Shown piece after piece: positions 21,744-31,955 of a DNA stretch of 64,000 nucleotides. Source of the DNA: Neoceratodus forsteri (lineage: Eukaryota > Chordata > Ceratodontiformes > Ceratodontidae); contig CM057459.1 of NCBI GenBank assembly GCA_016271365.2, positions 816,723,001-816,787,000 on the forward strand, read 5' to 3'. How positions within the stretch are numbered: position 1 is the first letter of the stretch; every line of letters starts with the position of its first letter. Both the position numbers and the translations under genes were made by a program. Under the pieces are notes generated by a model. It worked only from the letters and a program-made list of their open reading frames with translations, was not told the DNA's origin and did not search any database.

Positions 21744-22937
21744 TCAGTTTAAATGTTTGTCAATACAACTTAGTATGTGATGGCTCAATATTAAATTCCC
21801 ATTTCGGTTTAGATGAAGACCATTCCTACAATATATATCAGATCTGCTAATAAATTCTTTCAAGTGGGTGAGACAATTCAGATTTTGACAGAGGCACTTT
21901 ACACGGAGCCAATTGTTAAACATACGTATAACATTACACTCAATAGATGCTCTCGGAACTGGTAAAACCTCCGAGAACACCAGCTCACATCCACTATTTA
22001 CTAAAGTGTTTGAAAGTACTACTAGATCTTGTTTAACAGTTAATAAATCAGTATGCATGAAATCATTTGTGCCAATGTGGATAATCACAAGTGGGTTTTT
22101 TCCTCCGTTTGCCAAGATGTTATGGGCCATCCTTGTAATATCCTCAATTCCTGCACCCTTAAAACTTGAGCATGTGCGATTTTCCTTATCTGAATCACAT
22201 ATAACTCTGTCCAGGTGTTTCACCATGGAGTCACCTAAAACAAATATCTGCCTATTAGATTCTTCGATGGACATAGGGACTTCCATAGGGATAATGCATG
22301 AAATGGGGGTAGCTAAAACATTAGATATCAATGGGACATCTGAAGGAGGTGGACAACTAGACACAAAATTATTGAAATCTGTAGGATTCATTATTGATGT
22401 ATTGAACTCAATCTCTATTGAACTAGTGGAAACTGTGCACTGATCAGCAAGCCCTTTAAGAGTAGAAAGCCTATTACCAATGGGTAATGAAAACTGTGAG
22501 GCCTTGCAACCTTGTTTGTACACTCTTTTGCTCTGAACCTCATACCACTGGTTATCCAAATTATCATAACAATTAATATCCCTAGGCCGCTTCCTAGTAC
22601 TACCAGGAAGTACTTCATTAGGTATATTGTCATTACATGAGTGTACATGGTCTGGTACAGATACAGATGTATTATTTACACTGGGTAAGGATGCAGTTGC
22701 ATTTAAATGAGGTTGATTTAGCAACATGAATCTTGCCTGCATTTGTTTTTGACTGGCTTCTAATTCAGAAAGCCTGGTATGAAATAAAGACACAGCATGC
22801 TTTAAAGCTTTGTTTTCATCGCATTTGGGGCAAATAAATCCATTTTCTATATTAACACTCACAATTGTACCAAACATAAGACACTCAAGACATTGTACTC
22901 CATCCATCATTTGTGATACTGCATTAGATTCTGTCAT
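21744..22937 (-). CDS. CR1 ORF1 protein: zinc-binding motif and SGNH esterase
   Basis: This 397-residue frame is uninterrupted. C16-x2-C19 and C36-x2-C39 form a likely zinc site, followed by a probable coiled coil (about residues 42-72), a polar linker and an SGNH/GDSL hydrolase domain from about 230 to the end. The blocks are visible: IFVLGDS with Ser237, the K-G-A-G-I turn (261-264), HIGTND (288-292) and NGLHLN with His375. The residue three before that His, usually the catalytic Asp, is Asn372, so activity may be reduced or lost. CR1 ORF1 proteins of this layout are thought to bind element RNA and membranes or lipids. ORF1 being open while ORF2 is broken is notable. It is a transposon protein, not a host gene. 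Confidence 0.85.
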   Translation of the reverse strand: MTESNAVSQMMDGVQCLECLMFGTIVSVNIENGFICPKCDENKALKHAVSLFHTRLSELEASQKQMQARFMLLNQPHLNATASLPSVNNTSVSVPDHVHSCNDNIPNEVLPGSTRKRPRDINCYDNLDNQWYEVQSKRVYKQGCKASQFSLPIGNRLSTLKGLADQCTVSTSSIEIEFNTSIMNPTDFNNFVSSCPPPSDVPLISNVLATPISCIIPMEVPMSIEESNRQIFVLGDSMVKHLDRVICDSDKENRTCSSFKGAGIEDITRMAHNILANGGKNPLVIIHIGTNDFMHTDLLTVKQDLVVLSNTLVNSGCELVFSEVLPVPRASIECNVIRMFNNWLRVKCLCQNLNCLTHLKEFISRSDIYCRNGLHLNRNGNLILSHHILSCIDKHLN

Positions 22938-24736
22938 ACTTTTATATGTGGAATAACTAACTGATGTTCTTTAATAGAACTAGAAACACACTAATACAGT
23001 ACAGTATCAGTATTAACCTTAGTATTAGCCCACTATTCCCACTGAACATGTGGAACATGCGCAGATGAGTGTGTCTGTGCACGTCTCAGCGCATGACACG
23101 GCATGCCATTCTCGCAGAGTGCATGAAATATATAGCAGGAAATGACCCAGAACTGATTATGGGGTCACGCTGCACTTTGTAGTATTCAAATATAGCAGTT
23201 TTGTGCCAAATAAAAGGCTTGAGAGCCTGCAAATAAGGTTTAAACGCCACACAGGAGTCCAATAACAATTACAATGCAGTGATTTTGCAGTCTGTAGCCC
23301 ACTGAGCTGACCTCATGGACTACAGGCTCCCTTCCTGGTTTCACTACAGGAAACTAGGGCTCCACAGTCACAATAGTCTATTAGAATATTAAAATTTATA
23401 AACAATCAAATGTTTCATGTAAGCACTGACCAGGAAACACACTGAGCAGTGTTCTGGACAATTTAATCATCATACTCCCAGCACAGAACCATTAAGAGAT
23501 GTATTGATTCACACAGCACCCTACACAAGGTGAGAGGGACTGAAGGGAGATGAGTCAGAGTGACACCCCCAGCAACACCCTATGAACACACACACTCCAC
23601 ATTTGAGACACTGAAAGAGCAAGTGTGTCAAAAGCAGCCTATTTCAGTTTTCACTCAGGGACTGACAAGCTGACTCACACACACTGTCAGAAAAAAAGAT
23701 AAATAGATGGATTTTTACACTGTCTGCACCACCACCAGCAGTTAATGAAATAAATATTATTTGGCAAATAACACCTTTCATAATTCCCTGCATCTTTCTA
23801 TGTCTGGTAATACTGCTGTCCGGCTACAGGACTGCAGCAGCTACAGCAAGAAATCACTGCACTTTCTTCTCATCTGCAGCACCACACAATTGTACTGGCC
23901 TGCCTACCTGAAACTACAGTTAACTGCTGTTAGCTAACTACTGAAACTAGAATAACAATGCACAATTACCCTACAATATATTTTTTTGCTCACAAATCAC
24001 ATTTTTATGGCTGCATGGGCAGAGCCTTGCAAATGTTTTGTGATAACTGGAGAACAGAAAAGGGACAATGACTGGATTGTGTCCCAGTACAGTGCAGTGA
24101 TCATTTGTCCACAGTGCTCCACTCATTGGTGGCATGTGATGTTTCCCCTGCCCCTTCCCTCAGAAGTTGAAGTTCCCCTCCTCCACAGCAGTGCACCACC
24201 CCCACGGGTGTACTATTTAATTGCTGCTCACACTTCTGGAGTTCATCAATGTGCATGAGCAAGAAGCTCACTTTTTTTCTGTAAATAAATTGTATTTCCT
24301 TCCTCTATTAGGGTACAGAAAAACTCTGGTGCAAACCTATCTGGTGAAAATGGAGCAGTACTTCCCAACACAATACCACAGAACACCAATAAAAAGATTG
24401 TGCTATCTGTACCATTAAAAGAGGTTCCAAACATGAAGTAAAGTGCTCAAAAAGATATTCATTGGGTGGGCTAGCTGTATAAATGGCACACAAACACCAT
24501 GGTGCTGATATTGTATTGGGGACTGTTGCTCCATTCCACCTGATAGGCATGCGACAAAGTTTTTTTTTTCTGTATCAGTGGAATACATAAGGGATTTGGC
24601 ATCCTGGCTGCACCACATCATCTTCTACTTCACAGAACAAAATACAGCTCTTCAAGCTAAACTGAATGTGAGTAGGAAATATGCCTACTTGTGAAACATA
24701 GTTTAAGTAAACAGTAAGGCATGATGGGGTGTACAT

Positions 24737-24823
24737 GGAATACATTTTACCGCATGGCCAGGGGTGTAACAAGGCATGAGGCCAAGTGACTTTAGTTGTT
24801 GGCTGTGCGGTAAAATGTGTTCC
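24737..24823. repeat. Imperfect hairpin with ATTTTACCGCA arms
   Basis: The left arm 24737-24760 (with CATTTTACCGCATGGCCA) is matched by the inverse of 24800-24823 (TGGCTGTGCGGTAAAATG and onward). About 20 of 24 positions pair across a 39-base loop. Confidence 0.65.
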
Positions 24824-25157
24824 ACACACATCCTGGAGTGCCTTATTGTACTTATAAAATGGTACGTGTTTTAAAAAACTTTTTTACAGTTGGGAAAAGC
24901 ATGTTTCTATGTAGAAACAATAGATTTACTTTGTCTGCATTTATTATAAAATTATCCTTCCACCCACTGCAAATGATGTCATTGATGATGATGACATTGT
25001 ATTATTGCCTATGTTCTTCTTCCTGTTGTTTTCTTTTTTCTTTGGTTTTCCCCACACTCAAAATATGGAATGTTTAATATGGGATGTTTACCATGGAATA
25101 CATGGATTCAAAATTCTGCTTAGTTTCACTGGTAAAATGTTACTCTCCAAACATATT

Positions 25158-25159
<2 letters not shown>

Positions 25160-25208
<49 letters not shown>
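25160..25208. repeat. (CA)n microsatellite
   Basis: An uninterrupted CA tract of about 49 bp. Confidence 0.97.
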
Positions 25209-25211
<3 letters not shown>

Positions 25212-26289
25212 CAAAGGCCTCTGTTACAGCCAGAGACTCAATTATCTCACTATCAGGGCAAGGAGGTGAGATTTCCCTGATAAGCAGATAAAGACAGAAG
25301 GGGGATTTTTCATTGTCAGCAGAGAAAGTTAAAATGAAAACTATAAACAATACTTAATGTTTTTAATTTGTTTATGTGTGTATGGAGAGTGTGCTGATCA
25401 GGGAAACAACATTTAATTAATTTGTTTTATTTTGTATTTAAGGTAGTTTTAATGTTAAGGCCCAGTGCAAGTAAATGTGATGCTGATAGTTATAGGGCCA
25501 AAAACAATGGGTGTCAGTTGAATTCTTAACATTCTATTAACTTAATGATTCCAGTGGTGATCAGTGCACATTTGGCAGCACATTTTATTTTCCATGCGTG
25601 GAGCATAATTGCTACATGAACAACAGCCAATCAGATTCCAGGATTTTCCCTTACCATTTTATAAATCAAGTTACTGCTTTGTTCAAGCAACAAAGTCCCA
25701 TACGTGTAACACAGGTGGTTTCTGGAGGTGTCCCTTTAAAGCAACCCAGTTGAATATGCAGTAGTTTGTATGAAAAAGCCACAGTGTTGATTCAAGAAAA
25801 AGCTTTTATAGTACTGCAATATTTTAATTTGAAACAGTCTAATTAAATATGCAGTGTTCAATGTGGAGAACCATGCTGTTTTACTTCAAAAACCCCTTAC
25901 ACAATGCTCCAAAATTAAGCAGTTGCATTGCGCCTTAACATATACCACTATTAAGGTCTTTGAGAGAATAACAGAACATTTCTGCCAAAAATATGTGAAG
26001 TTAAAACAGCTCAGCAGGTCACAGTTTATTAATTAAAAAATGGCTTTTACAACACTCTGAGAGCTCAATCAGATGTTCATTGCTCCATATAAAAAGCTGC
26101 ACTGTTGGAAAGCATGGGGGGCTTTTACACTACTCCAGACTTCTTTTGTAGGTAAATCAGCATATGGAGTTGGAACAGCTCATACAGTAACTAAGTGAAA
26201 CAAACTCTGGCCAGAGCCAATAAGGCAGTGATGAGTTGCCAAGTGAGTAAAGTTACATGTGTGAGTAAAAGATATTCAATGCCTGGGTG

Positions 26290-26550
26290 CACCTTGACCA
26301 TTTTTTGGAGGTGTTGTACCAAATTTTCAGCATGGCCTTTCTGAGACCCCTCCTCATGAAGAGTGCCAGTTTCATTCTGTTCACTTGTCCTGAAAGGTGA
26401 TTTCACAGAGCAACCATGCCATTCTGTGCCACAGGTGCAAAAGCACGTTTCAGGCAGGATGTGATAAATGACCACTGTACTGTTAAAAGGAGGTGTGCCA
26501 AAATGGCAATGTTGAAAATGTGGAGGGAAAATATTAAAAATTGGCGAAAT
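26290..26550. repeat. Imperfect palindrome 1
   Basis: The left half (with CCAAATTTTCAGCATGGCCT and CCCCTCCTCATGA) is inverted in the right half (with AATGGCAATGTTGAAAATG and AGGAGGTGTGCC). It is related in sequence to the palindrome immediately downstream. Confidence 0.6.
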
Positions 26551-26604
26551 TTGGAACATGCATAAAAATTGCACAATGCACACCTGTAACGCAGTTAATG
26601 TTTA

Positions 26605-26825
26605 GAATTTTTTCACCAGATTTTCAAAATGGGCTTTTTGGGACCCCACCTCATGAACAGTGCCACTGTCATTTTATGAATCGGTCCCAAAAGGTAATTC
26701 CATGCAGCGACCATGAAATCTCCTTTTGGGATGAAGTAACAAAATGAAAGTGGCAGTTTCATGAGTTGGTGTCCCAAGAATCCCATGTTGAAAATTTGGG
26801 GCCAAAATTCCCCAAAATGGCTTAT
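26605..26825. repeat. Imperfect palindrome 2
   Basis: The left arm begins TTTTCACCAGATTTTCAAAA and continues TGGGCTTTTTGGGACCCC and CTCATGAACAGTGCCACTG. The right arm carries the inverse (AAAGTGGCAGTTTCATGAG, TGTCCCAAGAATCCCATG, TTGAAAATTTGGGGCC). It is a diverged sibling of the preceding palindrome. Confidence 0.7.
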
Positions 26826-27114
26826 TTACTAACATAAGTTGAAAACCCCATTGAATGACATTATAGCATGCTTACCTTTGATTCTTCAGTTTGCAGTTTG
26901 AAGAGTGCAGATGTGTCCTGGTCGAGAGAATATGAGAGTGTCAACCTCTGGAGGTAAGTATAGGGTAAGGGGAGTAAGGGGAGGTGGGTGTTCAGTGGGA
27001 GGGTGGGGATGGGGGAGGTGGGCTGAGCGATGACGAGTGACCACTTTCTTTTACAGCTAAAAACACATTGGGGACTGTGTTCTTTATTTACAGGAAACCA
27101 AAAAAAGAGCAGAC

Positions 27115-27335
27115 ATTTGGGCACACTGGAATGGCCTCTCAGTGTGCAACATGATTCGAGGGTGGGTGGGTACATGATGCCGACATGGGGATTGGGCACC
27201 CCCATGTAGGCAGGGGTAATACAAAATATATTTGGGCACACTGGGGTGGGCTCTCAATGTGCCTTTTGAGTGGGGGGGCTACAGAATGCCAACACAGGGA
27301 TTGGGGACCCCAATGTTGGCATGTTTTCTTTGTTG
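27115..27335. repeat. Two-copy tandem repeat of about 115 bp
   Basis: TTTGGGCACACTGG and the following TCTCAATGTGC-type stretch, a GGGTGGG block and a GCCGACATGGGGATTGGG block occur twice in succession with moderate divergence. Confidence 0.7.
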
Positions 27336-27554
27336 CTGGTACTGGCAGTGGCAATGTAACTGCACATGCATGGCACTCAGGCATGTGCAATTGTAGTGAA
27401 TGGCATTTTGCCATTCACAACATGACAGTGCCAGCAGAACTGTGCATGCACAAAGGTCATGCATGGGCAGTTCATGCCTCAAAATGTTTAAGTAGCAGCT
27501 GAAATAATGCAGTTGTTATTCTGTAGCGGCTGATCATGGCGGAGGGTTTCAAGC

Positions 27555-27596
27555 TCCATTGGACTTTTGGAAGGATACTTCCAAAAGTCCAATGGA
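27555..27596. repeat. Perfect 19-bp hairpin
   Basis: TCCATTGGACTTTTGGAAG at 27555-27573 is exactly inverted at 27578-27596, with the 4-base loop GATA. Confidence 0.95.
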
Positions 27597-28460
27597 AGGT
27601 TTTATGATCGGCCATTTTTAGAGCTATTGAGCAATCCCAAAATGGTTGTAGGCTCCACCCACAGTCCTCAAAAGGGATGGAATAAACTTGCACAGTTGCC
27701 TACTAAACAACTGTATATATATGTAAAACTGTAATAACTGACTATCAGGTAATGCAAGCAAAACACAAAAATCTAAGTTTACATAGTATTCAAAAGCTGA
27801 CTTAAATCACCATGCACACACCTCTACAGGTCCTTATCAATTAAAATGTATACATGTACTGGTAGTTTGTCTCTTTATATTTGTCCTTAACTATGTGAAG
27901 TGCTTCTGCTCTTTATATAAGCTGTTTGTATGGCCACAAGCGCTAATGTTTTTGTAATGTACAGTAACTGGTGAGATGGCTAAAATCATGCTCAGGTGCA
28001 CTGTATCTTGTACCAGGACATTTGCAGAGCATGACATTTTTACCCTCCCAACACTATTAACACACAATCCACTGTAAAACAATTTAGCTACAAGTCATGA
28101 CAAACATGGTGCAGGATGTACAAGTCGGTCTGGCAGGCACGAGAACTTCCAGAGCAGTCAGACAATGCAATTTCTTAAAAACCAAAACAAAACCATCAAA
28201 TTAAACAAATCCCAACTTGGTGATGAAGTCTCATGTACAGTACATGGCTCCAAGAACAAAAATAGAATTTTGGAATTGCACAGCTTAAGTCCATGCTCTC
28301 ACCTGTGCCAAAATATCCTCAGGCCACCGAAACACACTGCAAATTGAAGAACTTGATTCTGATCCAGAAATTGAGCTGAAACCAGGTTGAGACGATACCA
28401 CTGAGTTTTTGACCAGAAAGAAAGCAGAGACTGAAGATTTACAATATACTACAAGTCAGA

Positions 28461-28737
28461 ACAGCTCATATAGTAACTAAGTGAAAAAAGGGGATGGAAT
28501 AAGCCTGCACAGCTGCTTACTAAACAACTGTATATATAAATAAAACTAATAATAGACTATCAGGTAATGCGAGCGCAACACAAAAATCTAAGTTTGTATA
28601 ATGTTCAAAAGCGGACTTAAATTGCCATGTACACACCTATACAGGTACTTTTAAATTAAAATGTATATTTGTACTTTTGGTTTGTCTCTTTTTATATTTG
28701 TCCTTAACTATTTGAAGTGCTTCTGCTCTTTAAGTGG
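28461..28737. repeat. Short, internally deleted copy of the duplicated segment
   Basis: AACAGCTCATATAGTAACTA is joined after a few A's to GGGATGGAATAAGCCTGCAC, and the rest follows the right 250 bp of the long copy closely. Flanking sequence on both sides differs from that around the long copy. Confidence 0.65.
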
Positions 28738-28786
28738 GATGTATTTCCCTTTCATTGTGTCATTCATTGTCCCTTTCATTGTTTTC

Positions 28787-28919
28787 CCTTTTTATCCGAC
28801 CAGGCTTGCGCTTCAGTCACTAATTATTTTAACATCTTGTCAATTGCTACACCAGTGAGCAATTGACAAGATGTCAAAATAGTTAGTGGCTGAAGTGCAA
28901 GCCCAGTCTGATAAAAAGG
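28787..28919. repeat. Long hairpin, 62-bp arms and 9-base loop
   Basis: The left arm (28787-28848) starts CCTTTTTATC and ends ATCTTGTCAATTGCT. The right arm (28858-28919) is its inverse with 55 of 62 positions matching, and three or more of the differences would still pair as G-U. The loop is ACACCAGTG. There is no coding capacity. It could be a MITE remnant or a transcribed hairpin. Confidence 0.9.
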
Positions 28920-29787
28920 CTCTTCAGGCTCTTATTATTTTGGTGCTAGCTGTGAGACTCCACAAGATTAACTTTACAAGATTTTATTATCTCTTCTAGC
29001 GAACTAGCTGTTCTTGAGTCATTTGCTTTACTGTATATATGTAAGGCTTGTTGCCGTGTTGGGGAAGATCCCTGTTACACTGGTTAGCCACAAATTACTT
29101 CTTTTTCCCCCCCTTTCTTTTTTCGGCTGCATTAAGGTGCGGACAATCTATCCTTTCTAGTTGACCCACTTAATGGCTCCTATTATTTTTTTTAATTCCT
29201 CAGCTTGGGACATTGCAGAATGTTCTATATACCTCCCCAACCTGCACCTTACCATATGACGTTTTACTGCGAGCCCTTCAACTTTGTTTTTATACTCTCC
29301 TTATTAGACTGACCCAGGACTCAAAGGGCTTTTTCACCAGGATGGTGCAAGGGATTTGCACTGCTCTATATTGACAATGAGGAGTACCTCTAGCATACTG
29401 TCATTTCTCAAAGCAGCCTGCTATATTATAAACTTTGATGTCCCATCGCCTACTTTAATGATTAGTGTGTTCCCCTACCTTGCGCTTTTTTGTTTGCTGC
29501 ATCATTATGTATGTTGCTGTTATGGCTGTTCTGAAATTAATTTCTGGAGCTGGTCAGTGAGTACAATGATGTATCTGCTGGTTTAGTTTTGTACTCAATT
29601 TAATGGGTAGCTATATGGCATGAAATTACTTATTTTCCTGAGTATCTCCCCTCATACCTACTAGTTATTTTATATCCTATAATTCTTCATAGAGAAGGAC
29701 CCCCTATGTGTTTTATAATAAAAACATTAGTCTTTGTTACAGTCTGCATATGAAACACCCCTGGATTATGTCTATTTCCACAGCAAG
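28920..29787. other. Gene-free stretch
   Basis: AT-rich sequence with no supportable gene or element. It ends at the short SINE head that is split by CR1-B1. Confidence 0.4.
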
Positions 29788-29788
29788 G

Positions 29789-29800
29789 AGGCAGAATAAC
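29789..29800 (+). mobile_element. Head of a CORE-type SINE, split by CR1-B1
   Basis: AGGCAGAATAAC aligns with AGGCAGTATAGC at the start of the SINE at 18642. The SINE resumes at about 31785 (ACAGTGGTTTAGAGCTCT) with no bases missing from the alignment, so CR1-B1 inserted into it. Confidence 0.65.
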
Positions 29801-31784
29801 ACATAGATACATAAACAGTGTCAGCAGATAAGGGCCTATGGCCCACCCAGTCTGCCCATTTGAGCTTGTAAGTTCAGTTTATGTTTTCCTAGAAGTCTGT
29901 TCCCCCTTACCCCTGACCTCCACAATTCCTTTATATCTATCCCATGCATTCTTAAATCCCGTGATTGTTTCAGCCCCCACCACTTCCTCTGGCAGGGTGT
30001 TCCACTTGTCCACCACTCATTCTGTGAAAAAATTCTTCCTCACGTTTCCTCTAAATCGCCCTCCCTCCAACTTCATCCCATGCCCTCTAGTTCTGGAACA
30101 TCTTTTTCACTTAAAAATAGTGTATTCCTGCACCCTGTTCCTCCCTGTAAGATACTTGTATGTCTCTATCATATCCCCTCTCTCCCTCCTCTCCTCCAGG
30201 GAGTACATGTTCAGTTTCTTCAACCTGTCCTCATAGGACTTGTGATGCAATCCATGTACCATCTTTGTTGCCCTCCTCTGAACCTTCCCTACCCTGTCTA
30301 TGTCCTTACATAGGTAAGGTCTCCAGAAATGTACACTGTACTCGAGGTGGGGCCTCACAAGTGTCTTGTATAGTGGAATTATGACCTCCCTTTTCCTGCT
30401 GGTGATGCCCCTGCCTATGCATCCCAGCATCCTATTTGCTTTACCTGCTGCCCTGTCACACTGTTTCCCTACCTTGAGGTCATCAGAGATGAAAATCCCA
30501 AGATCCCTTTCCTGCTTGGTGCATGCTATATCCTCTCCCCCCAACTGATATATTGTGCCAGGGTTTTTGTGCCCCATGTGTATTATCTTGCACTTCTTTG
30601 AATTGAATTTCAACTGCCAAACCCCTGATCATTCTTCAAGTTTCTGCAGGTCCCTTCTCATTCTGTCTACACCCTCTGGTGTGTCTACTCTGTTACAGAG
30701 CATTGTGTAATCAGTGAACAGTGAAATTCTGCCTTCTAGGTCCTGCGCAATGTCACTGAAGAAGATGTTGAATAGGACTGGTCACAGCACTGATCCCTGT
30801 GGTACCCCACTGGTCACTCTTCCCTCTGTGGAGTGACAGCCATTTACCACCACCCTCTGTGTCCTGCCGCCCAGCCAGTTACCTGCCCACCACACTACTG
30901 TCCTGCCCACACCCATATTCCCCAGTTTGTGTAATACTCTTCTATGTGGCACAGTGTCAAAGGCCTTGCTGAAGTCCAGATAGGCCATGTCCACTGCCCT
31001 CCCCTGATCCACCTCCCTAGTCACCCAGTCAAAAAATTCAATGAGGTTGGTCTGACATGACCTCCCCCTGGTGAAACCATGCTGCCTTGGGTCCTGTAGT
31101 CCATTGACAATCAGATGTTCCACCAATCTCTCCTTCAGTAGTGCTTCCATGATCTTCCCCACTACCGAGGTGAGGCTGACTGGTCTGTAGTTCCCCGCTT
31201 CCTCTTTGTTCCCACTTTTGTATAAGGGGACTACATCTGCTGTCCTCCAGTCTTTGGGTACCTCCCCTGTTTCCAGTGATCAGCTAAACAGGAAAGCCAG
31301 AGGTTCAGCCACCACCTCTCTTAGTTCTTTAAGGACCCTGGGGTGCACCCCATCTGGTCCCATTGCTTTATCAACTCTTATTACTTCCAGTTCCTTCAGG
31401 ACCCTTTCTCGTGTAAAGGGACTTGTGTCCATTTCTGCACCATTCTCACCCCTTGTACTCCCTTCAGACCCATTACCCTCCTTTTCCTCAGCAAAGACTG
31501 AGCAGAAATACCTGTTCAATATGTCAGCTTTACTGTTGTCATCCTCCGCGGCCCCATCCTCCCCCTTCAGTCTCACTATCCCTTCCTTTGCCTTTCTTTT
31601 TTCACTTATGTACCTGTAAAAGGTTTTGTCCCCTCTACCCACTGATTTTGCAATGTGTTCTTCTGTCTGAGCTTTGGCTTCCCTTACTGACCTCCCTGCC
31701 TCCCTTTGCTTCTCCTGGTACTTCTCCCTATCCCCTTCTGCCTGTGTCTTTTTGTATTGCCTGAATGCAATATTTTTGGCTTTC
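29801..31784 (-). mobile_element. 5'-truncated CR1 LINE (copy B1)
   Basis: The 3' end is at 29801 with an ACATAGATACATAAAC terminal motif. The element runs to about 31784 on the minus strand and encodes the ORF2 linker, reverse transcriptase and C-terminal domain. It lacks ORF1 and the endonuclease, as usual for truncated target-primed insertions. It is very similar to copy B2 at 41812-43825. It lies inside a tRNA-derived SINE. Confidence 0.88.
30060..31780 (-). pseudogene. CR1-B1 ORF2 (linker, RT, C-terminus)
   Basis: In minus-strand order: a linker rich in K and E (31280-31780) with SVGRGDKTFYRYISEKRK and MGPDGVHPRVLKEL, then a reverse transcriptase segment (30782-31162) with Q-H-G-F-T-R-G-R-S-C, YLDFSKAFDTVPHRR and SGVPQGSVL, then a C-terminal frame (30107-30613) with LVRPHLEYSVHFWRPYL and a Y-S-L-E-E-R-R-E-R-G-D motif. 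The catalytic box after L-F reads T-D-Y-T in place of A-D-D-T, so the second catalytic Asp is lost. Frame breaks fall near 31165-31280 and 30615-30780. The frame upstream of 31784 reads into SINE sequence. Confidence 0.85.
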
Positions 31785-31955
31785 ACACAGTGGTTTAGAG
31801 CTCTTAGAGTTGCAAATCTGGAGACCTGGGTTTGACGCCCACATCCTCCATTTGCATACTGTGTGACCCTGAGCAATTCACTTAATTTCCTTGTGCTCCC
31901 AGGTCACACCTTGAAATAAGCTTCAGCTTAGTGTGCCTTTACTGTTTAAACAATT
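31785..31955 (+). mobile_element. CORE/MIR-like SINE, main part, split by CR1-B1
   Basis: ACAGTGGTTTAGAGCTCTTA and the B-box-like GGGTTTGACGCCC are followed by the CORE-like CTGTGTGACCCTGAGCAATT, CACTTAATTTCCTTGTGCTC and CCAGGTCACACC. It is the same family as the SINEs at 18642 and 39920. Its first 12 bases lie on the far side of CR1-B1 (29789-29800). Confidence 0.8.

Larger units (their letters stand above)
17175..22960 (-). mobile_element. Nearly full-length CR1 LINE (copy A), minus strand
   Basis: Read on the minus strand it has, in order, an intact ORF1 (zinc-binding cysteines plus SGNH esterase), a 5-nt gap, the ORF2 endonuclease, a linker, the reverse transcriptase and a decayed C-terminus. 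This is the CR1-clade gene order. Two later insertions sit in ORF2: a CORE-type SINE (about 18642-18840) and a fold-back DNA transposon (20053-21588). ORF2 also has several frameshifts, so the copy is immobile. The 3' boundary near 17175 is approximate. The 5' UTR may extend beyond 22960. Confidence 0.88.
22961..26170. other. Gene-free stretch upstream of CR1-A
   Basis: The first several hundred bases may be CR1-A 5' UTR, but I see no proof. The rest is AT-rich, without a supportable gene. It holds an imperfect hairpin (24737-24823) and a CA microsatellite (25160-25208). Confidence 0.4.
26176..27925. repeat. Long copy of a locally duplicated segment
   Basis: The left edge, AACAGCTCATACAGTAACTA, and the right 250 bp (27670-27925, from GGGATGGAATAAACTTGCAC to GAAGTGCTTCTGCTC) both recur, joined directly together, at 28461-28737. 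The simplest reading is one repeated unit of which the second copy has lost about 1.5 kb internally. The segment contains two palindromic blocks and a short tandem repeat. No protein is encoded and no terminal inverted repeats were found, so it may be a local duplication rather than a transposon. Confidence 0.55.

Noticed and set aside
21913..22443. 176-residue plus-strand frame
   Set aside because: It is the antisense shadow of the intact CR1 ORF1 on the minus strand.
29838..30236. Plus-strand frames over the CR1-B1 3' UTR and C-terminus, with near-identical counterparts at 41851-42315
   Set aside because: Their apparent conservation comes only from the duplicated CR1 copies. Coding is on the other strand.
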